Positions 28,474-38,398 of a stretch of DNA of 64,000 bases are shown piece after piece; the stretch's first letter is position 1; every line of letters begins with the position of its first letter. The notes under the pieces were generated by a model. The model worked only from the letters and a program-made list of their open reading frames with translations, searched no databases and was not told the origin of the DNA. Position numbers and translations under genes: made by a program. Source of the stretch: Chlamydiota bacterium (GTDB taxonomy: Bacteria; Chlamydiota; Chlamydiia; Chlamydiales; Rhabdochlamydiaceae). The DNA lies in the NCBI GenBank assembly GCA_013288895.1, contig JABDAY010000003.1:1-64000 (forward strand), read 5' to 3'.

Positions 28474-29752
28474 ATTTTTCCTTCAAAATCGAAACTAAAT
28501 TAGAAAGTGGTGCAGACACGCTTTCCCTGGTTTCCATATTTTTTAATTGAACAATGCCCCCCTCTAGTTCTTGCTCACCTACGACAATGCAGTAGTGAGC
28601 TTTTAAACTGCTTGCTCTCTGCAAGCCAGCCTGAACTTTTCTTCCTGCTAAATCCATTTCAGCAGGAATATTTTCTCTTCTTAAGCTCGCTAGTAATTTA
28701 AAGCAAAACTCACACGCAGCCTCACCCATCCCAATTAAGAAAACAAAGGGGTGCGGCGGAGGTGGAATAGGAACATTTTGTTTTAACATTGTCTGCAAAA
28801 TTCTTTCCAGGCCGGCGCCAAATCCGCAGGCAGGGAGCTCTGGCCCGCCGAACGTGGAAATAAGACCATCGTATCTACCGCCGCCGCCAATACTGTTTTG
28901 CGATCCGAGCGCAGTAGAAGTGATTTCAAACACAGTTTTATTGTAGTAATCAAGCCCGCGCACAAGTTTGGGATTGATTTGATAAGTTATCCCCAAGCTT
29001 TCAAGACTCTTACAAACATTTGCAAAATGTTCTTTAGCTTCAACGTCAAGCATATCCAATATGGATGGGGCATTTTCTAAAATTTTTTGATCGCCGCTGT
29101 CTTTTGAATCCAAGATCCTTAGAATATTTTTCGAAAACCGGTTTTGACTCTCTGGAGAAAGCTGACTAAAGTGGGGCTCTAAATAGGTGCGCAGCGCTTC
29201 TAAAAAGGTTGTGCGCGAATCTGCATTTCCAATGGAATTGACCATTACAGTCAAATCTTTTAAGCCCAATCTTCGATAAAGTTCGCATAATAAATCGATC
29301 ACCTCGACATCTTGCTGCGCCCCTCCAATCCCCACGGCCTCAGCGCCAAATTGGTGGTGCTGCCGATATCTTCCTGCTTGGGGTCTTTCATAACGAAACA
29401 TGGGACCAATATAAAAAAGTTTATGCACAGATCCACTGCTCTGCATATGGTGTTCGACAAAGGCGCGCATGACAGGAGCTGTACCCTCCGGTCTTAGGGT
29501 CATCGATCTTTCCCCCCGATCTAGAAAGGTATACATTTCTTTTGTAACGATGTCGGAAGATTCTCCTACCCCTCTAATAAAAAGCTCAGTCTTTTCAAAG
29601 ATGGGCGTGCGGATCTCTTTAAATCCATAGTCTTGCGCCGTCTTTCTTATAACGCTTTCCAAATACTGCCACCGATCAGACGTGCACCACGCATCCTCAG
29701 CAGGCTGCTCTGGAAGAATGTCAAAAGTCCCTTTAGGTAATAAATAGTTCAT
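28463..29752 (-). CDS. hisS: Histidyl-tRNA synthetase
   Basis: LRPEGTAPVMRAFVEH; RYERPQAGRYRQHHQFGAEAVG; LVRGLDYYNKTVFEI. Confidence 0.97.
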   Translation of the reverse strand: MNYLLPKGTFDILPEQPAEDAWCTSDRWQYLESVIRKTAQDYGFKEIRTPIFEKTELFIRGVGESSDIVTKEMYTFLDRGERSMTLRPEGTAPVMRAFVEHHMQSSGSVHKLFYIGPMFRYERPQAGRYRQHHQFGAEAVGIGGAQQDVEVIDLLCELYRRLGLKDLTVMVNSIGNADSRTTFLEALRTYLEPHFSQLSPESQNRFSKNILRILDSKDSGDQKILENAPSILDMLDVEAKEHFANVCKSLESLGITYQINPKLVRGLDYYNKTVFEITSTALGSQNSIGGGGRYDGLISTFGGPELPACGFGAGLERILQTMLKQNVPIPPPPHPFVFLIGMGEAACEFCFKLLASLRRENIPAEMDLAGRKVQAGLQRASSLKAHYCIVVGEQELEGGIVQLKNMETRESVSAPLSNLVSILKEKYGL

Positions 29753-29811
29753 ATTGCTGTAAATTGTAGCATACGCAATTATTTTTGCGTAAGAGTTTAA
29801 AAGGAGTATCT

Positions 29812-31287
29812 ATGAGCGTAGCAATTATTGGTGGGGGCCCTGCGGGAATTGTTTCTGCAAAATCTGCTTTAGAATGTGGCCTTGAACCGACCGTTTTTGA
29901 AAAAGGAGATGGTGTCGGGGGGCTTTGGAAACCAAAATCGGGTTCCGTATGGGACAGGATGAAAACCAACATCTCCCATCATACGTGCCTATTTTCTGAT
30001 TTTCCATGGAACCAATCTACAAGCGACTTCCCCACACAAAGCGAAGTTAACGCCTATCTAGAAAGCTATGCAGAGCATTTCAAACTTAAACCCCATCTGC
30101 AGATGAACACGTCGATTCGGTCTGTAGAAAAGTCGAACGAAAAATGGCTGGTGATGTGGATCCATGATGGCCAAAGCCATTCCAAGACCTTCGACTACGT
30201 CCTCGTTTGCTCAGGGATTTTTTCTAAGGCCTATATCCCTCAAATTCCTGGCAGCGAAAATTTTGGAGGCCCCATCCTTCATGCAAAGGACTATAAAACA
30301 CCCGAGGCTTTTAGAGAGCGGCGGGTGGCTGTGGTTGGCAACGCCTTTAGCGGATGTGAAATCACCGCTGAGCTCGCTCCCTCAGCAAAAAGTGTCACAA
30401 ATATTTTCCACCGCGCCATGTGGATATTGCCTCGCTACCTCCCTTCGGCCAAGAAGCCTGAACAGAAGCTGCCTCTCGATTTGATTTTTTACAGTAGAGC
30501 TGCTAACGCAAGATCGCAGGGAGTTCCCGCCGAAGAGTTGAATGCAAGGAAGAGCAATTGGTTCCGCGGCCTAACGAAGCAGGGAGAAAAGTGTCCTGAA
30601 CTGGCTGTAGAAACCGCCCCTTCGTCTTCTCAGTTTGTGGTCATTTCCGACGCATATACTGAGCAAGTTGAAGCGGGGAAGATAGCGCTCAAGAAGGGCT
30701 CGATCGAACGGATGGAACAGGGCAAGCTCATCTTCAAAGATGGGAGCGCTCTCGATGCCGATGCCGTTATTTTCTGTACGGGCTACCAAACTGAAATCCC
30801 CTTTTTTAGTAAAGATATTCTATCATCTCTGGATTTTGACCCCGCAGATCAACTCCAGCCGCTTCTCTTACACAAAACCGTTTTCCATCCCAACCTGCCA
30901 GGCATTGCCTTCATAGGCATGTACAGAGGACCCTTTTTTGGTATCTTGGAATTGCAGTCTAGATGGGCCTGTATGGCTCTTAGTAAAAAAATCACAGCCC
31001 CATCAAAACAAGAAATGGAAAATGGGATACAGGTCGAACGGCAAATTAGAGAAGCCCGTCCACGGCCGCAATTTCCCCACGGCGATTATGTAAATTTTGC
31101 AGACGATTTAGCTAGGCAGATCGGAGCATTGCCAGACTGGAAAAAGTTCGAAAGCGAAAATCCCAGCCTGCATAATAAATTATGGGAAGGTCCGCTGACG
31201 GCAGCTTCATACAGGCTCACGGGCTTTGGATCTAACCCGGATGTAGCTTTGCCACTAATCGACAGAATCAATCAAGCCGCATCGTAA
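29812..31287 (+). CDS. Flavin-containing monooxygenase (FMO)-like protein
   Basis: VAIIGGGPAGIVSAKSALECGLEPTVFEKGDGVGGLW; FMO fingerprint FGGPILHAKDYK; RRVAVVGNAFSGCEITAELA; CTGYQTEIPF. Confidence 0.85.
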   Translation: MSVAIIGGGPAGIVSAKSALECGLEPTVFEKGDGVGGLWKPKSGSVWDRMKTNISHHTCLFSDFPWNQSTSDFPTQSEVNAYLESYAEHFKLKPHLQMNTSIRSVEKSNEKWLVMWIHDGQSHSKTFDYVLVCSGIFSKAYIPQIPGSENFGGPILHAKDYKTPEAFRERRVAVVGNAFSGCEITAELAPSAKSVTNIFHRAMWILPRYLPSAKKPEQKLPLDLIFYSRAANARSQGVPAEELNARKSNWFRGLTKQGEKCPELAVETAPSSSQFVVISDAYTEQVEAGKIALKKGSIERMEQGKLIFKDGSALDADAVIFCTGYQTEIPFFSKDILSSLDFDPADQLQPLLLHKTVFHPNLPGIAFIGMYRGPFFGILELQSRWACMALSKKITAPSKQEMENGIQVERQIREARPRPQFPHGDYVNFADDLARQIGALPDWKKFESENPSLHNKLWEGPLTAASYRLTGFGSNPDVALPLIDRINQAAS

Positions 31288-31301
31288 GAGTTGAAGAGGA
31301 A

Positions 31302-31403
31302 GATCGGGCACGCACGCGGGCACGGGCACGGGCACGAAAGAGGGAAGTACTTAAGCTCTCTTCTCTTTGGTGCCCGTGCCCGTGCCCGCATGCGTGCCCG
31401 ATC
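31302..31403. repeat. CGGGCA-stem palindrome, copy C
   Basis: gatcgggcacgcacgcgggcacgggcacgggcacga...tggtgcccgtgcccgtgcccgcatgcgtgcccgatc, core gtacttaagc, between convergent genes. Confidence 0.95.
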
Positions 31404-31425
31404 TTCTCCCTTTCCTCTCTTCTTT

Positions 31426-32055
31426 TTATCTTTCTTCAAGTTCTTTGATGATTTCGCTCAGGAAGGAGAGCCAGACGGAGAGTTCGCTCAGGCGGGGATC
31501 TTTTTGATAGCTGTAGTGGAGTTTTTTAAGTATTTCGAGGAAAGGAAAGGGGGTCCATTCCATTCCGACATGTTTGAATAAATAGGAGCCAAAAGAATGG
31601 TCCTCATGAGGGGGATAGTTGAGGATTTGTTTGATAAGGAGTTTTAGCTTTAAGGCCTGGGAGGGGAATTGTTTGAGCATGTAATCATTTTGGCAAATCT
31701 CATTAAGTTTGTGCCAGACTTCAGAAAGGTCTTGGATATACTTGAGGTTTTCTCCTTGATCATCGCGGGCAAGCAGTAAAAGCATTTGTTTAAAAATAAG
31801 GAGTTGGTCTGTGACATATTGTTGGTCAAGGGTGGTAATTTCTGATCTGTTTGATGATTTTGCAAAAGGGAATAGGAAAAAGAAAATTTTTCTTATAATG
31901 ACGACCAGGCTGACGAGCATAAACCCGATGTTTTTTTGGGCAACTGCCTGATACCTTTCGGCTTCCTCTTTCTTGTCTCTTTCAAGATAATGGGCTCTGC
32001 CAATATAGTCTCTAGGCTCTTCTCGGTTTATAGGAGGTTTTTTAAAATCGTTCAT
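31426..32055 (-). CDS. Hypothetical protein with one TM segment
   Basis: 209 aa ORF; IGFMLVSLVVIIRKIFFFLFPF hydrophobic stretch. Confidence 0.6.
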   Translation of the reverse strand: MNDFKKPPINREEPRDYIGRAHYLERDKKEEAERYQAVAQKNIGFMLVSLVVIIRKIFFFLFPFAKSSNRSEITTLDQQYVTDQLLIFKQMLLLLARDDQGENLKYIQDLSEVWHKLNEICQNDYMLKQFPSQALKLKLLIKQILNYPPHEDHSFGSYLFKHVGMEWTPFPFLEILKKLHYSYQKDPRLSELSVWLSFLSEIIKELEER

Positions 32056-32159
32056 GAAATGTGATCATCTCATTTTGAAAAGGAATTGTAAAGAAAAAAT
32101 TCCAAGTGTTTGTAATAAAAGGTCTTTCCTTTATACTCCCTTCAAAAAGAAGGTATGGA

Positions 32160-33515
32160 ATGGGCTGGCTAAATTTTTTAAAAACAGTATCGAACGTTTC
32201 TGAGATACAAGATGAGGGTGAAGTCAAGAAGCGTTATAAGTATTGGCGCTGGCGCGTTTTCATGGGGATGTATATCGGGTACATTTTTTATTATTTTACG
32301 CGCAGAAGCTATAGCTGTGTCATGCCCGTTCTTATGCAAGATCTTGGATTTGATAAAACCGATCTAGGCATTTTAGGAAGCGTTCTTTCCATCACTTACG
32401 GCGCAAGCAAATTCTTAAGCGGCATTTTATCTGATCGTTGCAATCCCCGTTTCTTTATGAGTATTGGTCTTATCTTAACGGGTATTTTTAATATTTGTTT
32501 TGGGATGTCTTCATCCATTATATTCTTTGCGATTTTTTGGGGCTTAAATGGGTGGTTTCAGGGCTGGGGCTGGCCTCCTTGTGCAAAACTGTTAACTCAC
32601 TGGTATTCACAAAAAGAAAGGGGAACATGGTGGGGAATGTGGAACACCTCAATGAGCGTTGGCGGTGCACTCATCCCTGTTATTGTTGCCTTTTGTGCAA
32701 CCCATTGGAACTGGCGTGTTGCCCTTTATTTCCCTGGAGTCATGTGTATTGGTGTCGGATTGTTCCTCCTTTATTGTTTAAGAGATACCCCCCAATCGAT
32801 GGGACTTCCTGCGATAGAAAAATTTAGAAATGATTATCCTGCGGCTAAGGTGATAGAGGATAAGAAAGATGTTTCTGCAAAGGAAATCCTATTTAAATAT
32901 GTTCTAAGTAATAAGTATGTTTGGCTTCTCTCGATCTCTTACTTTTTTATTTATATCATCCGTATTGCTATGAGCGATTGGGGAGCTCTTTATTTTTTAG
33001 AAACGAAAGGATATTCCCTCATGATGGCTAACACGTGCACAGGCGCTTTTGAGGTGGGGGGATTTTGTGGGAGTCTTATAGCTGGCTGGTCATCGGATAA
33101 GATTTTTAAAGGCAAAAGAGGGCCTGTATGCATTATTTATAGTTTGGGTGTTATTTTCGCTGTTCTTATGTTGTGTAATTCCGCGGGAGTTCTCGCGTTA
33201 AGTTACATCGGCATGTTTTCTATCGGCTTTCTAGTTTTTGGTCCCCAAATGTTAATAGGGATGTTCGCCGCAGAAGTTTCTCATAAAAATGCAGCGGGAA
33301 CAGCCAGTGGTTTTGCAGGCTGTTGGGCGTACGCTGGCGCAGCTGTTGCCGGTTATCCTCTTGGCCTCATTACTCAAACCTGGGGCTGGTATGGCTTTTT
33401 TGCCTCCCTTGTTACTTGCGGCATCCTCGGCACCCTCCTCCTCCTCCCCCTCTGGTCCGTCACCGTCAATCCCAAATACCTTAAGAAAGAAGAGCCTTCA
33501 CCTGCTGAATCTTAA
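32160..33515 (+). CDS. uhpC: Hexose phosphate transporter, MFS organophosphate:Pi antiporter
   Basis: [108 protein letters not shown]-type motif. Confidence 0.93.
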   Translation: [451 protein letters not shown]

Positions 33516-33621
33516 GAAAACGCAAAACGCAAAACAAAAAACGCAAAACGGAAGAAACGAAGAGAACTTAACCTCTTTCTTTCTTCGGTTTTGCGTTTCT
33601 TGTTTTGCGTTTTGCGTTTCT
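33514..33621. repeat. AT-rich palindrome with CGCAAAA-repeat stem
   Basis: aagaaaacgcaaaacgcaaaacaaaaaacgcaaaacggaagaaa / tttcttcggttttgcgtttcttgttttgcgttttgcgtttctc; core gaagagaacttaacctctttc. Confidence 0.88.
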
Positions 33622-33653
33622 CTTTATATCTTTCTTCGTTTATTCTTAGGTGC

Positions 33654-36600
33654 ATGACACCTCTTCATGTTCATTCTCAATACTCTATACTTAATGGGAC
33701 TGCGTCTGTCGCGGCGCTTGCTGCGTATGCAAAGAAGATGGGGTTTAGCTCTCTTGCGCTGACCGATCAGGGGAATTTGCATGGGGCTGTCGATTTTTAT
33801 AAGGCTTGTAAGGGGGAAGGGATTAAGCCCATTTTGGGGTGTGAACTCATGATGGCCCCCTTCTCGCGGCATGAGAAGAAGCGGATTCCGGGTGTGGCTG
33901 CAGGTGTGCCGCTGATTCTTTTGGCGAAGGATGGAGTGGGATATAGCAATCTTTGTAAGTTGAGCTCTCTTGGATATTTGGAAGGATTTTATTATACGCC
34001 GCGGATCGATAAAGAAATACTTGGGCAGCATTCTGAGGGGCTCATTTGTTTATCGGGCTCTGTGCTTCATCCCTTCATTCTACAAAATAAGCAGGAAGAG
34101 TTGCTTCAGGAAGTGGAGTGGTATAGGGGCGTTTTTAAAGAGAATTTCTATTTTGAAGTGCAACGCCATTTAATGAAGGAAGAAGATATTGTAGCAGACG
34201 GACTTGATAAAGAGGGGTGGGCTTATGAAAACTATAAAAACAATGTTGCAAATCAAGAAAAAATTATTAACTGTTTGAGGGATCTATCGAAAAAACTGGG
34301 AATTGAGTGTGTTGCAACCAATGATATTCACTATCTTGAGCGAGAAGATTTTCGCGCGCATGAAATTTTAATGAATATCCAGTCAGGGGAGCCTTGTGAA
34401 ATCTGGGAAAAAGATTCAGCGGGAAATCTAAAAAATCGGGTGCGCAATCCAAAGAGGGAGACTACCCCTTCACACGAACATTATTTTAAATCAAAAGAGC
34501 AAATGCAGGAGCTCTTTAGAGATTTTCCTGAAGCCCTTGAGGTGTCAGATAAAATTGCACAGCAGTGTTCTTTAGAGCTCGACTTTAAAACAAGATATTA
34601 TCCCCATTATACCCCTCCTGAAGTGAACGGTGAAATATTGAGCAGGGAAGATTTTTTAAAGCATCTTTGCGAAGAGGGATTGAAACAAAGATATACGAAA
34701 GAGCGGCTGGGTAAGGTGGGAGAAAAATATCCTGACAAAGACCCTTGGAAGGTTGTGACTGATAGGCTTCAATATGAGCTTGAGATCATCACATCAAAGG
34801 GGATGTGTGATTATTTATTGATTGTTTACGACTTTATCAATTGGGCAAAACAGCAAGGGATTCCGATGGGCCCAGGGCGAGGGTCAGGTGCGGGATCGAT
34901 TATCCTTTATTTGATTGGGATCACAGATATTGAGCCTCTGCGCTTTAATCTTTTCTTTGAGAGGTTTATTAATCCTGAACGGATCTCTTATCCTGATATT
35001 GACGTCGACATTTGCATGGAGAGGCGTTCAGAGGTGATCGATTACACGGTGCGCAAATATGGGAAAGATAAAGTAGCGCAGATCATCACTTTTGGTACGA
35101 TGAAAGCAAAAATGGCGATCAAAGATGTGGGGCGCGTCCTCAGTGTCCCTTTAGCTAAAGTTAATGCCCTTTCTAAGCTCGTCCCGGAAGACCCTACAAT
35201 GACTTTGGAAAAAGCATTCGAGCTCGATCCAGAGTTAACTCGTCTTTATGAATCAGACGAGGAGGTGCGTATTATTATTGATATTGCGAAAAAACTAGAG
35301 GGTTCAATTCGCAATACAGGGATTCACGCTGCAGGACTCATTATTGGTGCAAAGCCGATCATTGATCTTATTCCTATTTGCACGGCTAAAGATTCTGAAA
35401 TGGTTGTCACACAATATTCCATGAAACCTGTGGAAGCCGTAGGAATGCTTAAGATCGACTTTTTAGGATTAAAGACTCTAACGGCAATACAAAAAGCGGC
35501 AGATGCGGTTAAACAAAACTATGGAAAATCGATCGATTGGGTCAACCTCTCTTTAGAAAACAAGATCACCTTTTCTTTGCTTAACCAGGGAAAGACAATG
35601 GGGGTCTTTCAGCTAGAGTCAAGCGGAATGCAAGAACTTGCCAAGCAACTTCATATTGATAAGTTTGAAGAGATCATTGCGGTAGGCGCCCTTTATCGCC
35701 CAGGTCCCATGGAGATGATCCCCTCTTTTTGCAACCGTAAGCATAAAAAAGAAGAGATAGAGATAGATCATCCCCTGATGGCTGATATTCTCGCAGAGAC
35801 ATACGGGATTATGGTGTATCAAGAGCAGGTGATGCAAATTGCAAGCCTCCTTGCGAAATATACACTTGGAGAGGGGGATGTTCTAAGAAGAGCGATGGGG
35901 AAAAAAGATAAAGAGGAAATGTCTAACCAAAGACAAAAATTTCTCAAGGGCGCTCTTGAATGTGGAATCGATCAGGAAACTTCGATGAAGATCTTTGATA
36001 AGATCGAAAAGTTTGCTTCCTATGGATTTAATAAATCGCATGCTGCGGCTTACGGGTACCTCACTTATGTGACAGCTTTTTTTAAGGCTAATTATCCCAG
36101 AGAGTGGATGGCTGCTCTCATGACAACCGATAGAGAAGATATCACTAAAGTTGCCAAAATTATTAGAGAAGCTAAAACAATGGGAATAGCCATCCTCCCT
36201 CCCGATGTGAATGAATCTGGAAGAGAGTTTGCTGCAACAGCAAAAGGGATCCGCTTTGCGCTTACTGCAATCAAAGGAGTGGGAGAAGGGGTGGTCGATG
36301 TGATCATTGAAGAGCGGATTAAGAAAGGTCCCTTTACATCCCTCTATGATTTCTTTAAAAAGATCGATACAAATAAAGTGGGAAAAAAAGTTGTTGAACA
36401 TTTGATTTATGCTGGGGGCTTTGATTTTACTCTCTGGTCGCGCCAGGAACTTGCGATGAGCGTCGATCCGATGTTTGATGCAGCTGATCAAGAGCACAAA
36501 GAGAATAAAAAGGGGGTGCTTAGCTTATTTAACCTCTTAGAAAAAGAAGATAACCGCTTTCTTGCTCCGCCTAAAATAAAACAAAAGCTATCGAAGGGTG

Positions 36601-37340
36601 AAATTCTAAAAAAAGAAAATGAGCTTCTAGGGTTTTATCTCTCCGGTCATCCAATGGATGAGGTAAGGGGGAGCTTGCACCGTCTTTCCTGCGTTCCACT
36701 TGCGCAGATCGTAGAAATGCCCAGTGGTAGTATTGTAAGAACAGCGTTTATTATTGAGTCTATTAATTTGAAAGTTTCTACTAAGACTCAAAAAAAGTTT
36801 GCCGTTCTTATGATCAATGATGGGATGGAAAGGCTTGAGCTCCCCATATGGCCCGAACTTTATGAACAAAAACATCACCTCCTTGTTGAGAATCAATTGA
36901 TTTACGCTGTCTTGCAAATTGATGCCGGCCCAAAACTCCAGTGTCGCTGGTTTGACGATTTGACAAAAGCAAATGAAAATATGGTACAGGACTGCGATCA
37001 TGCCTATGATAAGGCAAAAGTTCAGATAAAGATGTCGCAAGAGAGGGAAAAAAGACTTACAGTTGTAAAACCCCCCTCTATTGCACTCAAGGAAGAAATA
37101 AAAATGATCACATTAAAGATTAATATTGAAAAAGCTCGTTTAAGCCATTTTCTCAAATTAAAGGAATTATTTCGTGCATCAGGTGGGGCGACGCCGGTCA
37201 ATCTTGAATTTTATAATGACCAAAATAAAGTAAGCCGCATTGCAATTGCCCCTCAATGGGGGGTACAGTGGAATAAAAAATTGGAAGAGGATCTCAAGCA
37301 AATTGACAGTATAGTTGAGGTAGGGTATTCTCCACAGTAA
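33654..37340 (+). CDS. dnaE: DNA polymerase III alpha subunit
   Basis: MTPLHVHSQYSILNGTASVAALAAYAKKMGFSSLALTDQGNLHGAVDFYKAC; GPGRGSGAGSIILYLIGITDIEPLRFNLFFERFINPERISYPDIDVD. Start moved to Met22 of the track ORF. Confidence 0.97.
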   Translation: MTPLHVHSQYSILNGTASVAALAAYAKKMGFSSLALTDQGNLHGAVDFYKACKGEGIKPILGCELMMAPFSRHEKKRIPGVAAGVPLILLAKDGVGYSNLCKLSSLGYLEGFYYTPRIDKEILGQHSEGLICLSGSVLHPFILQNKQEELLQEVEWYRGVFKENFYFEVQRHLMKEEDIVADGLDKEGWAYENYKNNVANQEKIINCLRDLSKKLGIECVATNDIHYLEREDFRAHEILMNIQSGEPCEIWEKDSAGNLKNRVRNPKRETTPSHEHYFKSKEQMQELFRDFPEALEVSDKIAQQCSLELDFKTRYYPHYTPPEVNGEILSREDFLKHLCEEGLKQRYTKERLGKVGEKYPDKDPWKVVTDRLQYELEIITSKGMCDYLLIVYDFINWAKQQGIPMGPGRGSGAGSIILYLIGITDIEPLRFNLFFERFINPERISYPDIDVDICMERRSEVIDYTVRKYGKDKVAQIITFGTMKAKMAIKDVGRVLSVPLAKVNALSKLVPEDPTMTLEKAFELDPELTRLYESDEEVRIIIDIAKKLEGSIRNTGIHAAGLIIGAKPIIDLIPICTAKDSEMVVTQYSMKPVEAVGMLKIDFLGLKTLTAIQKAADAVKQNYGKSIDWVNLSLENKITFSLLNQGKTMGVFQLESSGMQELAKQLHIDKFEEIIAVGALYRPGPMEMIPSFCNRKHKKEEIEIDHPLMADILAETYGIMVYQEQVMQIASLLAKYTLGEGDVLRRAMGKKDKEEMSNQRQKFLKGALECGIDQETSMKIFDKIEKFASYGFNKSHAAAYGYLTYVTAFFKANYPREWMAALMTTDREDITKVAKIIREAKTMGIAILPPDVNESGREFAATAKGIRFALTAIKGVGEGVVDVIIEERIKKGPFTSLYDFFKKIDTNKVGKKVVEHLIYAGGFDFTLWSRQELAMSVDPMFDAADQEHKENKKGVLSLFNLLEKEDNRFLAPPKIKQKLSKGEILKKENELLGFYLSGHPMDEVRGSLHRLSCVPLAQIVEMPSGSIVRTAFIIESINLKVSTKTQKKFAVLMINDGMERLELPIWPELYEQKHHLLVENQLIYAVLQIDAGPKLQCRWFDDLTKANENMVQDCDHAYDKAKVQIKMSQEREKRLTVVKPPSIALKEEIKMITLKINIEKARLSHFLKLKELFRASGGATPVNLEFYNDQNKVSRIAIAPQWGVQWNKKLEEDLKQIDSIVEVGYSPQ

Positions 37341-37354
37341 AAACCAAGGATTTT

Positions 37355-38233
37355 ATGCGTAATTTATTGATCGCTCTTTCATTAATGACTATGCCTCTTG
37401 TGGCTTCCATCCAGGAAACATTTAATGCCGCTGTAGAAGCTTACGAAAATAAAAACTGGACAGAACTTCTTAAACTAACAGAGGATCTTACAAAAAATTA
37501 TTCAAAAACTCCTTTTGGGCAGGAAGCCCACTTTTTCCTAGCGGTTAGCTATTACAACCTTAAACAATATGAGCCTTCTAATAGGCAATTTACAGTCTAC
37601 TTAAAAAGCCAGGCTACTCCAAAGCATTTTGAAGAGGCCATCGAATATAAATTTGCAATTGCCGAGCAATTTAAAGCGGGCGAGAGAAAGCATCTCATGG
37701 GAATGGAGAATCTTCCAAAATGGATCTCTGCAAGAGAAGATGCTATTGCAATCTACGATGAAGTGATCACCGCTCTTCCCCACCACGATATGGGCGCACG
37801 GGCCCTTCTTGGCAAAGCCATCCTCCTTTTTAAAGAAGAGGAATTTAAGCCTAGCATTGAAACATATCAAACCCTTATTCGTCGGTTCCCTAAGCACCCA
37901 CTTGCAGTAGAAAGCTTTATTGGAATTGGGGAGGTTTATTTCACTCAAGCCAAAAAAGAGTATACAGATCCCGATTTTCTTGACCTTGCAGAGATTAATA
38001 TCCGCAAATTCAAGGCGAGCTTTCCTCTACATGAAAAGATTGCTGAGGCTGAACAAAAGCTTTGTCAAATGAAAGAACTTTATGCAAAGAACCTTTATGA
38101 TACAGCCCAGTTTTACGAAAGGACAAATAAGGCAAAGGCCTCTTTGATTTATTATTCTCAACTCATTGCAAAATACCCCAACACCAAGCTAGCAGAGCTC
38201 TCTAAGGAGCGCCTAGAAGTTTTACAGAAATAA
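37355..38233 (+). CDS. Exported TPR-repeat protein (BamD/YbgF-like)
   Basis: Signal peptide MRNLLIALSLMTMPLVAS; repeated tetratricopeptide-like helices. Confidence 0.7.
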   Translation: MRNLLIALSLMTMPLVASIQETFNAAVEAYENKNWTELLKLTEDLTKNYSKTPFGQEAHFFLAVSYYNLKQYEPSNRQFTVYLKSQATPKHFEEAIEYKFAIAEQFKAGERKHLMGMENLPKWISAREDAIAIYDEVITALPHHDMGARALLGKAILLFKEEEFKPSIETYQTLIRRFPKHPLAVESFIGIGEVYFTQAKKEYTDPDFLDLAEINIRKFKASFPLHEKIAEAEQKLCQMKELYAKNLYDTAQFYERTNKAKASLIYYSQLIAKYPNTKLAELSKERLEVLQK

Positions 38234-38275
38234 GAATATTAACAGGATGGCAGGATGTGCAGGATAGAAGAGGGA

Positions 38276-38385
38276 GATCGGGCACGCACGCGGGCACGGG
38301 CACGGGCACGAAATCCGGAGGGAGAAGAGAGGTCAAGTACTTCCCTCTTTCGTGCCCGTGCCCGTGCCCGCGTGCGTGCCCGATC
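38276..38385. repeat. CGGGCA-stem palindrome, copy D
   Basis: gatcgggcacgcacgcgggcacgggcacgggcacga...tcgtgcccgtgcccgtgcccgcgtgcgtgcccgatc, core aggtcaagtacttcc. Confidence 0.95.
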
Positions 38386-38398
38386 TTCTTCTTATTTT

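Noticed and set aside
35883-36497. 204 aa antisense ORF inside dnaE
   Set aside because: Antisense to a conserved housekeeping gene, no start context and no domain; likely a composition by-product.
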